The notes: generated from the letters alone by a model not told the origin. A stretch of 64,000 nucleotides of DNA from Candidatus Kaistia colombiensis (GCA_029203105.1 CP119318.1:4044501-4108500), one strand, 5' to 3'; numbered from the stretch's first letter, positions 7,186-14,111 are shown. Numbers and translations: made by a program.

Positions 7186-8700
7186 TCAACCCGACATGAG
7201 CCGGCCAAAGACCGGGGCCGCATCCTCGACCTCGACCAGCCGCTTGCCGGAAATCAGCCAGATTCGTGTTGCCACGGCCTGGACGAAGGCCCGGTCGTGG
7301 CTAACCAGAAGGCAGGCCGCGCCGTGTTCGACCAGCTCGCCTTCCAGCATGTCCTGCCCCTCGATATCGAGGTGGTTGGTCGGCTCGTCCAGCAGGTAGA
7401 AATTCGGCCGGGAGAGCCGCAGGAGCAGCATCGCCAGCCGGGCCCGCTGGCCGCCGGAAAGCCGGGCGACGGGTGCCGCCTGGGCATCGACGCCGATCCC
7501 CGCCCCGGCAAGTTGCGCCCGCGCCTGATGGTCGGTCAGCGCGCTCGACCGCTTCACCGCGTCCCAGGGCGTCGGGAACGCATCGAGCTGGGACAGCGCC
7601 TGATCGGAATGGCCGAGCTCGAGGCTCGCCGCGCCCCGGATATGCTGGTCCTCCCCGGCAAGGGCTGTCCGAAGCCGCTCCACAAGTCGCGTCTTGCCGG
7701 AACCATTGGCGCCGAGCAAGGCGATCCGGTCGCCCTTCTCGATCCAGAGCCGCCCGGTGCGAAACAGGAGCCGCCCGTCCGGCGTCGCGATCGCAGCGTC
7801 GTCGATGGCCACCAGCGCCTTGGCGTGCGTGCCGCTATTGGTCAGGCGGATCGCTCCGGCCAAACGCTCCTGGTGCGCGGGGCGCGCCCGTTCCTCCAGC
7901 TGGTCGGCCCGCTCCGATAGCTGCCGGGTCTTCACCACCAGCAGGTCGGAGCCGCTGTTGATGCCGATGTTCCTAAGCTTCGCCGCCTGCTGGCGCAGGG
8001 CCCTGACCTTGCGCATGTCGTTCTCATATTGCCGGTCGAGCGCCGCATCGCGCTCCTCCAGCGCCTCGCGAGCGCGGGAATAGGCGAGCGAGAAATCCTC
8101 GCTCGCCTGCGGGCGCAGGAACAGGGTGCGGTTGGTCACGTCGTCGAGAAAGGCGCGATCATGGCTCGCCGCGACCACGGCGCAGTCGCGCGGCAAGGCG
8201 GCGAGGAACCGCTCCAGCACGCCGATCCGGCCGATGTCGAGATGGTTGGTCGGCTCGTCCAGAAGCAGCAGGTCGGGTTCGACCACGGCCGCCCGCGCGA
8301 GAAGCATGGTCCGCTGCCAGCCGCCGGACAGGTTGCGCACGGCGCGCCCCCGCATCGCCTCCTCGACTTCGAGATCATCCAGCAGGACACCGACCCGCCA
8401 GCTCTCCGTTTCCGCGACATCCGGGGCGAGCGCGTCCCGCACGGCATCATGGAGGCTGAGCGGCAGGAGGTGTTCCGGCGGATCCTGCGGCGCGACGGCG
8501 ATGACCAGCCCGCGCGCACGTATCACGGTTCCGGACGTTGCCTCCTCCTCGCCCGCCAGGATGCGGAGCAGCGAGGACTTGCCGCGTCCGTTCGCGGCGA
8601 CGAGGCCGAGCCGGTCGCCCTTGGCGATGGAGAAGCTGAGGCCGGCGAAAAGGGAAACGATGCGGGTGAGCGAAAGGTCGCGAATGGCAACAAGGGACAT
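7186..8700 (-). CDS. ABC-F family ATP-binding cassette protein
   Basis: 504 residues with two ATPase domains and no membrane segment, so it is a soluble ribosome-associated ABC-F protein and not a transporter. Domain 1 has Walker A ANGRGKSS (near residue 35), signature NLSGGW and LLDEPTNHLD. Domain 2 has GANGSGKT, LSGGQRARL and LLDEPTNHLD. A charged, helical linker of about 60-70 residues (EALEERDAALDRQYENDMRK region) joins them; in ABC-F proteins this linker reaches the ribosomal E site towards the peptidyl-transferase centre. Some family members protect ribosomes from antibiotics, others are housekeeping factors. The elaborate 5' leader (short ORFs and hairpins) favours an inducible, antibiotic-responsive role here, but this is inference. 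Confidence 0.88.
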   Translation of the reverse strand: MSLVAIRDLSLTRIVSLFAGLSFSIAKGDRLGLVAANGRGKSSLLRILAGEEEATSGTVIRARGLVIAVAPQDPPEHLLPLSLHDAVRDALAPDVAETESWRVGVLLDDLEVEEAMRGRAVRNLSGGWQRTMLLARAAVVEPDLLLLDEPTNHLDIGRIGVLERFLAALPRDCAVVAASHDRAFLDDVTNRTLFLRPQASEDFSLAYSRAREALEERDAALDRQYENDMRKVRALRQQAAKLRNIGINSGSDLLVVKTRQLSERADQLEERARPAHQERLAGAIRLTNSGTHAKALVAIDDAAIATPDGRLLFRTGRLWIEKGDRIALLGANGSGKTRLVERLRTALAGEDQHIRGAASLELGHSDQALSQLDAFPTPWDAVKRSSALTDHQARAQLAGAGIGVDAQAAPVARLSGGQRARLAMLLLRLSRPNFYLLDEPTNHLDIEGQDMLEGELVEHGAACLLVSHDRAFVQAVATRIWLISGKRLVEVEDAAPVFGRLMSG

Positions 8701-8704
8701 GACA

Positions 8705-8760
8705 GTCTCATCAGATCAGGCAGGCACGGCAAACCGTGCCGAAAAGGCTGACAATGAGAC
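8705..8760 (-). promoter_or_regulatory. Hairpin covering the ABC-F translation start region
   Basis: The outer stem is GTCTCAT (8705-8711) with ATGAGAC (8754-8760). The inner stem is GGCACGG-CAAA-CCGTGCC (8723-8740, seven base pairs). On the transcript (minus strand) the outer stem occludes the GAG just before the ABC-F ATG at 8700. No T run follows, so it looks like translational and not transcriptional control. Confidence 0.65.
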
Positions 8761-8830
8761 GGCGATGCGTTCCCTGGTCAGCCCCGCGAGGTAAGGCGCG
8801 GGGCGAAGACAGGCCCTCGGGTCCTGTCAT
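8711..8830 (-). CDS. Putative second leader ORF (39 codons)
   Basis: An ATG at 8830 opens 39 codons beginning MTGPEGLSSPRALPRG and ending CRACLI. The TGA at 8711-8713 lies only 10 bases before the ABC-F ATG, close enough for translational coupling. It has no strong ribosome site of its own and overlaps the GTG leader in another frame, so it may be spurious or an alternative route through the hairpins. Confidence 0.35.
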   Translation of the reverse strand: MTGPEGLSSPRALPRGADQGTHRRLIVSLFGTVCRACLI

Positions 8831-8849
8831 GGAAGCGACGATGCGGCAC
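8778..8849 (-). CDS. Putative ABC-F leader peptide (23 codons)
   Basis: A GTG at 8849 is preceded by AAGGGGA six bases away, the best ribosome site in this leader. The peptide is rich in Arg and ends PRLTSRG. Its last codons and its TGA stop lie within or directly after the 8-bp hairpin at 8781-8804, so a ribosome stalled in the peptide would keep that hairpin open. This is the arrangement of erm/ABC-F induction leaders. The sequence is not one I recognise. Confidence 0.55.
   Translation of the reverse strand: MPHRRFHDRTRGPVFAPRLTSRG
8781..8804 (-). promoter_or_regulatory. Leader hairpin 2 of ABC-F mRNA
   Basis: A perfect 8-bp stem GCCCCGCG (8781-8788) / CGCGGGGC (8797-8804) with an 8-base loop, overlapping the 3' end of the 23-codon leader. 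A weaker upstream hairpin (ACAGG near 8810 with CCTGT near 8823) precedes it on the transcript. Confidence 0.6.
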
Positions 8850-8884
8850 CGGCTTCCCCTTCCCTGTTGATCCGACAATGCAAA

Positions 8885-8913
8885 ATCGTATCAACCCGAT
8901 CGGACCCGGACAA
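8885..8913 (-). promoter_or_regulatory. Predicted promoter of the ABC-F leader
   Basis: On the minus strand TTGTCC (8913-8908) and TACGAT (8890-8885) have a 17-base spacer. The predicted start is near 8878, giving a 5' leader of about 178 bases. The promoter lies after the ilvH terminator, so the ABC-F gene is a separate unit. Confidence 0.5.
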
Positions 8914-8935
8914 GGCCGTCGCCCCCGGCGACAGC

Positions 8936-8975
8936 CCGAAAAAAAGGCCGGATCCTGCGATCCGGCCTTTTTGGG
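8936..8975 (-). terminator. Rho-independent terminator of ilvI-ilvH
   Basis: AAAAAGGCCGGATC-CTGC-GATCCGGCCTTTTT, a strong GC stem with a T run on both strands, 21 bases beyond the ilvH stop. Confidence 0.9.
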
Positions 8976-8996
8976 TTCGGCGGTGGCCCGAAAGCC

Positions 8997-9536
8997 TCAG
9001 GTCGCGGCCGGGCCGCGCGTGATCGCGGCGACGCCGGTGCGCGAGACTTCCACCAGGCCGAGCGGCTGCATCAGCACGATGAACTGGTCGAGCTTGTCGG
9101 TACGGCCGGTCAGCTCGAACACGAAGCTCTCCGTCGTCGCGTCGATGACGCGGGCGCGGAAGGCGTCGGCAAGCCGCAGCGCCTCGACCCGGTCGTCGCC
9201 GGCGCCGCGCACCTTGATCAAGAGCAGCTCGCGCTCGATCGCCTTGCCGGTGACGGTCAGGTCAATGACCCGATGCACCGGCACCATGCGCTCCAGCTGC
9301 GCCTTGATCTGCTCGATCACCTGGGCCGAGCCGGTGGTGACGACGGTGATGCGCGAGCGGTGCTTCTCATGCTCGGTCTCCGAGACGGTCAGGCTCTCGA
9401 TGTTGTAGCCGCGCCCCGAGAACAGGCCGATGACGCGGGCTAGAACGCCCGGTTCGTTGTCGACGAGCACCGAAAGCGTGTGCTGCTCGGTCTTATCCTT
9501 GCCTTCCTTGATCGCGTAGACGGATCCGGGCTGCAT
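8997..9536 (-). CDS. ilvH: Acetolactate synthase, regulatory (small) subunit
   Basis: 179 residues. It has an N-terminal ACT domain (HTLSVLVDNEPGVLARVIGLF, quoted in part: LVDNEPGVLARVIGLF) followed by GYNIESLTVSETEH and a C-terminal ACT-like domain. The small subunit activates the catalytic subunit and confers valine feedback inhibition. The ATG at 9536 has GGAG eight bases upstream; a GTG four codons earlier is an alternative. It follows ilvI with a 36-base gap, so the two are one operon under the ilvI attenuator, and it ends at a strong terminator. The symbol ilvN would be equally acceptable. Confidence 0.93.
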   Translation of the reverse strand: MQPGSVYAIKEGKDKTEQHTLSVLVDNEPGVLARVIGLFSGRGYNIESLTVSETEHEKHRSRITVVTTGSAQVIEQIKAQLERMVPVHRVIDLTVTGKAIERELLLIKVRGAGDDRVEALRLADAFRARVIDATTESFVFELTGRTDKLDQFIVLMQPLGLVEVSRTGVAAITRGPAAT

Positions 9537-9572
9537 GGTGGTCTCCACTTCTTGTTGTTCAGCGGGTCCGGA

Positions 9573-11339
9573 TCAGACCAGCGCGCGTCCGGCCTTGTCG
9601 ATGGCGTTGGCGATCACTTCGTCCGTCGCGTCTTCCGGCAGCAGCATCTCGTTATGCGCCTTGCCCGACGGGATCATCGGGAAGCAGTTGGCGAGATTGG
9701 CGACGCGGCAATCGAACAGCACCGGCCCCTTGGCTGATATCATCGCGTCGATCGCGCCCTCGAGCTCGGACGCCTTCTCGCAGCGCATGCCGGTGGCGCC
9801 ATAAGCCTCGGCCAGCTTGACGAAATCGGGCAGCGAATCCGTATAGGAATGCGACAGCCGGTTGCCATGCAGCAGCTGCTGCCACTGGCGCACCATGCCC
9901 ATGTACTGGTTGTTCAGGATGAACACCTTGACCGGCAGTTCATGCTGGATCGCCGTCGACAGCTCCTGGATGTTCATCAGGATCGAGGCGTCGCCGGCAA
10001 TGTCGATGCAGAGCGCGTCGCGATGCGCCGTCTGCGCGCCGATCGCCGCCGGCAGGCCATAGCCCATCGTGCCGAGGCCGCCCGAGGTCATCCAGCGGTT
10101 TGGCTCGTCGAAGCCGAAATACTGCGCCGCCCACATCTGGTGCTGGCCGACTTCCGTCGAGATGTAGACATCCTTGCCCCGCGTCCGCTCATAGAGCGTG
10201 CGGATCGCGTGCTGCGGCAGGATCGTCTCGCTCGACTGGCGGAAGCCGAGGCTGTTGCGGGCGCGCCAGCGGTCGATCTCGCCCCACCAGCTCTTCAGCG
10301 CCGCCTTGTCGGGCTTGTGGCCGGCCGATTTCCACGCCGCCAGCATCGCCTTCAGGACATGCGCGACGTCGCCGATGATGCCGATGTCGACGCGAACGTT
10401 CTTGTTGATCGAGGACGGGTCGATGTCGATATGGATCTTCTTCGAGCCGGGCGAGAACGCGTCGAGGCGGCCGGTGATGCGGTCGTCGAAGCGCGCGCCG
10501 ATGTTCACCATGACGTCGCAATCGTGCACGGCGTTGTTGGCTTCATAGGTGCCGTGCATGCCGAGCATGCCGAGCCACTGCTTGTCGGTCGCCGGAAACG
10601 CGCCGAGGCCCATCAGCGTCGACGTGACCGGGAAGCCGGTCAGATGCGCGAATTCGCGCAGCAATGCGGATGCTTCGGGGCCGGAATTGATGACGCCGCC
10701 GCCGGTATAGAAGATCGGCTTCTTCGCCTTGGCGATCATCTCGACCGCGGCCAGGATCGCGGCTTGGTCGCCCTCGACCTGCGGGCGATAGGTCTTGTGC
10801 TCGACATGGCTCGGCCCCTCATAGGTCCCGGTGGCGAACTGGACGTCCTTCGGGATGTCGACGACGACAGGGCCGGGACGGCCGGAGCGCGCGACATAGA
10901 AGGCCTCGTGCAGGATGCGGCCGAGATCGTTGACGTCCTTGACCAGCCAGTTGTGCTTGGTGCAGGGGCGCGTGATGCCGACGGTGTCGGCTTCCTGGAA
11001 GGCGTCGGAGCCGATCAGGTGCGTCGCGACCTGGCCGGTGATGCAGACCATCGGGATCGAATCCATCAGCGCGTCGGTCAGCGGCGTCACCATGTTGGTG
11101 GCGCCGGGGCCGGAGGTGACGAGCGCGACGCCGACCTTGCCGGTCGAGCGGGCATAGCCTTCGGCCGAGTGCCCGGCGCCGCCTTCCTGGCGGACGAGAA
11201 TGTGCTGGATCTTGTCCTGCTGGAACAGCTCGTCATAGATCGGCAGTACCGCGCCGCCGGGATAGCCGAAGAGGTGCTCCACGCCCTGGTCGATCAATGC
11301 CTGAACGACCATCTCTGCGCCGGTCATCTGCCGTGTCAT
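9573..11339 (-). CDS. ilvI: Acetolactate synthase, catalytic (large) subunit
   Basis: 588 residues, the usual length. This ThDP/FAD enzyme condenses pyruvate to 2-acetolactate, or pyruvate with 2-ketobutyrate, as the first common step of branched-chain amino acid synthesis. Seen are the N-terminal FGYPGGAVLPIYDEL, the catalytic glutamate region RQEGGAGHSAEGYAR, VTSGPGATNMVTPL, and the C-terminal ThDP-binding GDASILMNIQELSTA...NNQYMGMVRQWQ. It is first in the ilvI-ilvH operon, preceded by a complete leader-peptide attenuator. Confidence 0.95.
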   Translation of the reverse strand: MTRQMTGAEMVVQALIDQGVEHLFGYPGGAVLPIYDELFQQDKIQHILVRQEGGAGHSAEGYARSTGKVGVALVTSGPGATNMVTPLTDALMDSIPMVCITGQVATHLIGSDAFQEADTVGITRPCTKHNWLVKDVNDLGRILHEAFYVARSGRPGPVVVDIPKDVQFATGTYEGPSHVEHKTYRPQVEGDQAAILAAVEMIAKAKKPIFYTGGGVINSGPEASALLREFAHLTGFPVTSTLMGLGAFPATDKQWLGMLGMHGTYEANNAVHDCDVMVNIGARFDDRITGRLDAFSPGSKKIHIDIDPSSINKNVRVDIGIIGDVAHVLKAMLAAWKSAGHKPDKAALKSWWGEIDRWRARNSLGFRQSSETILPQHAIRTLYERTRGKDVYISTEVGQHQMWAAQYFGFDEPNRWMTSGGLGTMGYGLPAAIGAQTAHRDALCIDIAGDASILMNIQELSTAIQHELPVKVFILNNQYMGMVRQWQQLLHGNRLSHSYTDSLPDFVKLAEAYGATGMRCEKASELEGAIDAMISAKGPVLFDCRVANLANCFPMIPSGKAHNEMLLPEDATDEVIANAIDKAGRALV

Positions 11340-11403
11340 CGTTTCGCTCCGTCGCGGATCCCTATCGCCGGTCCGCTTTGTCTGTCAGTTCCATCAAGCC
11401 AAT

Positions 11404-11424
11404 AAAAAAGGCCCTCTCGGGGCC
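11404..11424 (-). terminator. Attenuator terminator of ilvI
   Basis: On the minus strand GGCCC-CGAGA-GGGCC is followed by six T residues, 64 bases before the ilvI ATG and 38 bases after the leader-peptide stop. It is a typical 3:4 terminator. Confidence 0.75.
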
Positions 11425-11431
11425 CATTTTC

Positions 11432-11475
11432 GCGCACTACCTATCGTGACGGCTTTAGACCATCAGGCAGTGCGC
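11432..11475 (-). promoter_or_regulatory. Antiterminator-type pairing in the ilvI leader
   Basis: The minus-strand segment GCGCACTGCCT (11475-11465), made of the last leader codons and stop, pairs with AGGTAGTGCGC (11442-11432) over 11 bases with one G-U. A ribosome halted on the Val-Ile-Val-Leu codons would cover the first arm and change the fold. I could not identify a convincing 2:3 alternative stem by eye. Confidence 0.6.
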
Positions 11476-11507
11476 TCTCTAAGTACAATAACGTCGCGGC
11501 GGATCAT
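11463..11507 (-). CDS. ilv leader peptide (14 residues)
   Basis: ATG at 11507, peptide MIRRDVIVLRERTA, TGA at 11463-11465. Five of the 14 residues are branched-chain, with Val-Ile-Val-Leu in a row at codons 6-9, the signature of an amino-acid-sensing attenuation leader. AAGGG lies nine bases before the ATG. The promoter, pairing arms and terminator around it are all in order. The peptide was found by reading; it has not been matched to a database entry. Confidence 0.8.
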   Translation of the reverse strand: MIRRDVIVLRERTA

Positions 11508-11537
11508 CGTCCGGGCCCTTCGATTTGAATTCGCCGG

Positions 11538-11566
11538 AACATGGCGCAGCTCCGGCAAGCCGTCAA
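11538..11566 (-). promoter_or_regulatory. Predicted promoter of ilvI leader
   Basis: On the minus strand TTGACG (11566-11561), a 17-base spacer, CATGTT (11543-11538). The start site would be near 11531, about 24 bases before the leader ATG. The rest of the 11340-11716 gap is the leader and the island promoter. Confidence 0.55.
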
Positions 11567-11678
11567 CCCCCGGAGAAGAAAATTGCGCAAAAGGGGGTCA
11601 TAGATTGCAGGAAATTAGGGGAGAGGCGGCTTGGCAATTGGTCGTCCTGATATTCACTGGCGCCAGACACGTCGCGGC

Positions 11679-11708
11679 TTGATACTTACCCTCACGTTTG
11701 GGTAAGCT
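11679..11708 (+). promoter_or_regulatory. Promoter with embedded operator for the two-gene island module
   Basis: TTGATA (11679-11684) and TAAGCT (11703-11708) are 18 bases apart. A perfect inverted repeat CTTACCC-N8-GGGTAAG (11685-11691 / 11700-11706) sits between and on them. A repressor bound here would block polymerase. The start site would fall near 11714-11717, that is at the ATG of the first gene, and no ribosome site is seen, so the mRNA may be leaderless. Confidence 0.6.
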
Positions 11709-11716
11709 TAGTTTCG

Positions 11717-12253
11717 ATGGCACAACTCCCAGCATCCATTGCAGAACTCGTGGCCGCTCCCAAGTCTTTGCCCTTTCGGCCGACATGGGATGAGAATTCG
11801 GATCCCTATTATCTTACTTTTCATATCCAGCTGATATCAGACGAAAGGGCCATAGGCGGATTTGAGCTGCGAGCGAAAGTTTCAAAGCGGTTTGTTGATA
11901 GCGACGCCATATTCCAGCTCGAATACGCGCCGGCAGGCCGCAAGGGAATAGGACTATCGCGGTGCTGCTGGCGCCCCAAGAACACGCACACAAACAGATC
12001 CTGGGGCCCTCCGGGATATGAATTTGCTAGGTTTGTCGGAGCTAGCCATCAGCACCTGTTCGAGGACAATTGGCTACCGCATGAGCAGCGCATGCGGAAT
12101 GGCAATTTGCCCGGCGCCAGACCAATTAGCCCTGATCTATCAACGCTTTCTGATTTTATTGCATTCTGCGGAGAATGCTTTAAAATCAACAACATAGGCT
12201 TGATTGATATACCGGTTCGCACTGCCGATTTGTTCTGGACATCAGATGGTTGA
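11717..12253 (+). CDS. Uncharacterised protein, first gene of AT-richer module
   Basis: 178 residues, function not recognised. It is soluble with no signal peptide or membrane segment. Notable is a His/Trp-rich central stretch (CCWRPKNTHTN, then RFVGASHQHLFEDNW), followed by a C-terminal segment SDFIAFCGECFKINN. Its layout recalls small DUF6978-like proteins, but I am not sure of that. It overlaps the next gene by eight bases. Base use differs from the neighbours: line 11821-11880 is 30 of 60 G+C against clearly higher content on both sides, and codons such as ATA and TTA, rare elsewhere in the window, occur. A recently acquired origin is likely. Confidence 0.7.
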   Translation: MAQLPASIAELVAAPKSLPFRPTWDENSDPYYLTFHIQLISDERAIGGFELRAKVSKRFVDSDAIFQLEYAPAGRKGIGLSRCCWRPKNTHTNRSWGPPGYEFARFVGASHQHLFEDNWLPHEQRMRNGNLPGARPISPDLSTLSDFIAFCGECFKINNIGLIDIPVRTADLFWTSDG

Positions 12254-13004
12254 TTTCATTGGAAAGCCAAGTTCCGACGGCATTGACGCTGCCATTCGCA
12301 GCCTGATTACGGTTGAGCATTTCTCGGCCGGTTCGCTGGTAACGATGCCCGTCCTTTACCCCAGTGGCTCATCCGTTGTTCTAGAGGTAACCGTTCAAAG
12401 CGGTCGGTGTTTCGTCACAGATCGCGGCACTGGACGCCTCGAAGCGGAACTGATGGGAATTTCTCCACGCGCTTTCAACAAGGAAGCCAGCCGAGTCGCC
12501 GAGGACGCCGGTATCCAGTTCAACGGACACGACATGTTCGTTGCAGAGGTCAGCATGGATACTCTCGCCGGCGCAATGGAAGTGGTCGCCAGCAGTTCAC
12601 AGACAGCGGTTGCGATAAGTTCGATGCGTATATCGGACAAAGTCGAACGCGACGCCAAAGAACTTCTCGTTGAGCGTCTTAGGGAGGTTTACCCCACTCA
12701 CGAAGTGATCAGAGATGCCGAGTTCATCGGATCATCCAATCACACGTGGAAGGTCGCTGCACTGGTTCGGGCACCGTCTCAAACGGCAACTTTTGAAGCA
12801 GTCACCAAGAACTACAATTCGATAGTTGGTGCAGCAGCAAAATTTCACGACATTGCTCGACTTGAACACAGCCCCCGAAGGATCGCGGTTGTCACAAGCC
12901 TAGCTACACTTGGCGATTATCTCGGTGTAATCAGCCCGGCTACGACATCGATTATAGAGCTGAATGCAAGCAAGAAGAAATTCGAAGAATCCATTGCTGC
13001 GTGA
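12246..13004 (+). CDS. DUF1828-like protein, second gene of AT-richer module
   Basis: 252 residues. The N-terminal half (TMPVLYPSGSSVVLEVTVQS, then CFVTDRGTGRLEAELMG) resembles DUF1828, in which a beta-rich domain ends in a 'TDxG' turn. The C-terminal half (VERDAKELLVERLREVYPTH, TWKVAALVRA, AAAKFHDIARL) resembles the DUF1829-like domain often joined to it. The biochemical role is unknown. The ATG at 12246 lies inside the end of the first gene (overlap 12246-12253), so translation is coupled. The pair with its operator-bearing promoter looks like a toxin-antitoxin or small defence module; that is inference. Confidence 0.65.
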   Translation: MVDFIGKPSSDGIDAAIRSLITVEHFSAGSLVTMPVLYPSGSSVVLEVTVQSGRCFVTDRGTGRLEAELMGISPRAFNKEASRVAEDAGIQFNGHDMFVAEVSMDTLAGAMEVVASSSQTAVAISSMRISDKVERDAKELLVERLREVYPTHEVIRDAEFIGSSNHTWKVAALVRAPSQTATFEAVTKNYNSIVGAAAKFHDIARLEHSPRRIAVVTSLATLGDYLGVISPATTSIIELNASKKKFEESIAA

Positions 13005-13157
13005 TCCACTTCGGGTTCGATGTTTGTGCGCATCTCTCTTTCTGCCCACAATGATGTTTCCCCACCGCAGACACATCACTGCGCCGGCGATGGGGCTCGG
13101 CCCGATGGGTGGGGTGAAGGGGGCCAATGCCCGACGGACCGGATCGAACCTTTGGAA

Positions 13158-13179
13158 GTGCACGCATAGGTGCGTGCAC
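13158..13179. terminator. Hairpin after the island module
   Basis: A perfect 9-bp stem GTGCACGCA-TAGG-TGCGTGCAC between the DUF1828-like gene (+) and the converging secreted protein gene (-). There is no T run, but its position suits transcript ends for both. Confidence 0.5.
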
Positions 13180-13191
13180 AGCCCCCCCTCC

Positions 13192-13740
13192 CTACTCCAC
13201 CATCAGCTTGCGCAGGCGCGGGGCCAGCGGGCGGACGATCTCGGCATAGGGCGCGCCCTCGGCCCGCATCGTCTCCAGCCTCAAAATGCCTTCGTCGCCC
13301 CATTCGAGCCTGGCGCGCCGCTGCGCCGCCGTGAGCGAGCCGCGGTTTTCGGCATTGGCGCGCAAGGTCGCCAGAATGGCGCGGAACTCGTCTTCCGGCA
13401 GCGTCGCGACATAGCCGGTGACGGTGGCGTCGAGGGCCGTTTTCCACGTTTCCTGGGTGAAGCCGGCGCGGCTGATGCGGCGGTCGCTCTCAGCATCCGC
13501 CTCGAACCAGTCATCGGCGGCGGTGTCGTCATAGGCGAGCTTGCCGAATTCCGGCGACAGCGCCTGCACCAGCTTGACCACGACGATCGCCTCCTGCCTG
13601 GTCAACGCATAGGCCGGCGGGCCGAACAGCAGCAGGCCGAGGCAGGGCAGGACGCGCAGCGCCTTGAGGGTGGAGCGTGTCAGACGCACCGCGACGCGAA
13701 AACGGGCCGGATCGGCCCGGCGCAGCGCGGCGCTCAGCAT
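13192..13740 (-). CDS. Secreted protein of unknown function
   Basis: 182 residues. A hydrophobic segment near residues 26-44 (LKALRVLPCLGLLLFGPPAY) ends at AYA-L, a plausible signal peptide with a long positively charged start. The mature part is helical and charged with no motif that I know (QEAIVVVKLVQALSPEFGKL; WETRAEGAPYAEIVRPLAPR-type ending). The ATG at 13740 overlaps the stop of the upstream lipoprotein gene (ATGCTGA), so the two are translationally coupled and probably act together in the periplasm. The function is unknown. Confidence 0.7.
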   Translation of the reverse strand: MLSAALRRADPARFRVAVRLTRSTLKALRVLPCLGLLLFGPPAYALTRQEAIVVVKLVQALSPEFGKLAYDDTAADDWFEADAESDRRISRAGFTQETWKTALDATVTGYVATLPEDEFRAILATLRANAENRGSLTAAQRRARLEWGDEGILRLETMRAEGAPYAEIVRPLAPRLRKLMVE

Positions 13741-14111
13741 GATTGCCTCATCTCGGCTTGCGCCTTGCTGCCCGCCTGCTGCTGAACGAGCGAACCGCCG
13801 ACCGAGGCGGCCTGCGCGGCGACCATGCCGCCGGTTCCGGCAAAGCCGCCGAGGCCGCCAACCATCGACAGGGCGCCGCCAAGCATGGCGGCCTTCATCT
13901 GGCTGTCGGCCGCCTTCTTCGCCGCCTCGGCGCAGCGCATCGCCTGACTCTGTGCCTGCTGCGCCACCTGCGCCTGCTTCCCCGCCGGCTTGCCCGCCGG
14001 GGCCGCCGTTGCCGCCTTGCCCGCCGGGGCCGGCGCCACCGACGCCTGCTGCGTCGTCTGGCTGCATCCGGCCGCGAGGAGGCCGAGCGCCAGGATCGAA
14101 ATCGTCTTCAT
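13734..14111 (-). CDS. Small lipoprotein of unknown function
   Basis: 125 residues. It has a lipoprotein signal peptide MKTISILALGLLAAGC with a clear lipobox (LAAGC) at Cys16. An Ala/Gly/Lys/Pro-rich linker (PAPAGKAATAAPAGKPAGKQ) follows, then a helix rich in Ala and Gln, and a Gly-rich hydrophobic stretch (GGALSMVGGLGGFAGTGG) that resembles glycine-zipper segments. It ends in Cys. It is the first gene of a two-gene unit with the secreted protein at 13192. The 331 bases upstream (14112-14442) hold no feature that I can support. Confidence 0.7.
   Translation of the reverse strand: MKTISILALGLLAAGCSQTTQQASVAPAPAGKAATAAPAGKPAGKQAQVAQQAQSQAMRCAEAAKKAADSQMKAAMLGGALSMVGGLGGFAGTGGMVAAQAASVGGSLVQQQAGSKAQAEMRQSC

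Noticed and set aside
7186..8700. The ABC-F gene as a membrane transporter ATPase
   Set aside because: It has two fused ATPase domains, a charged linker and no permease partner, which is the ABC-F layout.
8722..8740. Intrinsic terminator before the ABC-F gene
   Set aside because: The 7-bp hairpin is not followed by a T run on the transcript strand, so control at translation is more likely.
9849..11405. A 518-codon open frame antisense to ilvI
   Set aside because: It mirrors the coding frame of acetolactate synthase and shows no family motif; it is a GC-rich shadow.
13141..13180. A tRNA end at the edge of the AT-rich module (GGATCGAACC looks like a T-loop)
   Set aside because: No acceptor stem or anticodon arm could be built around it on either strand.
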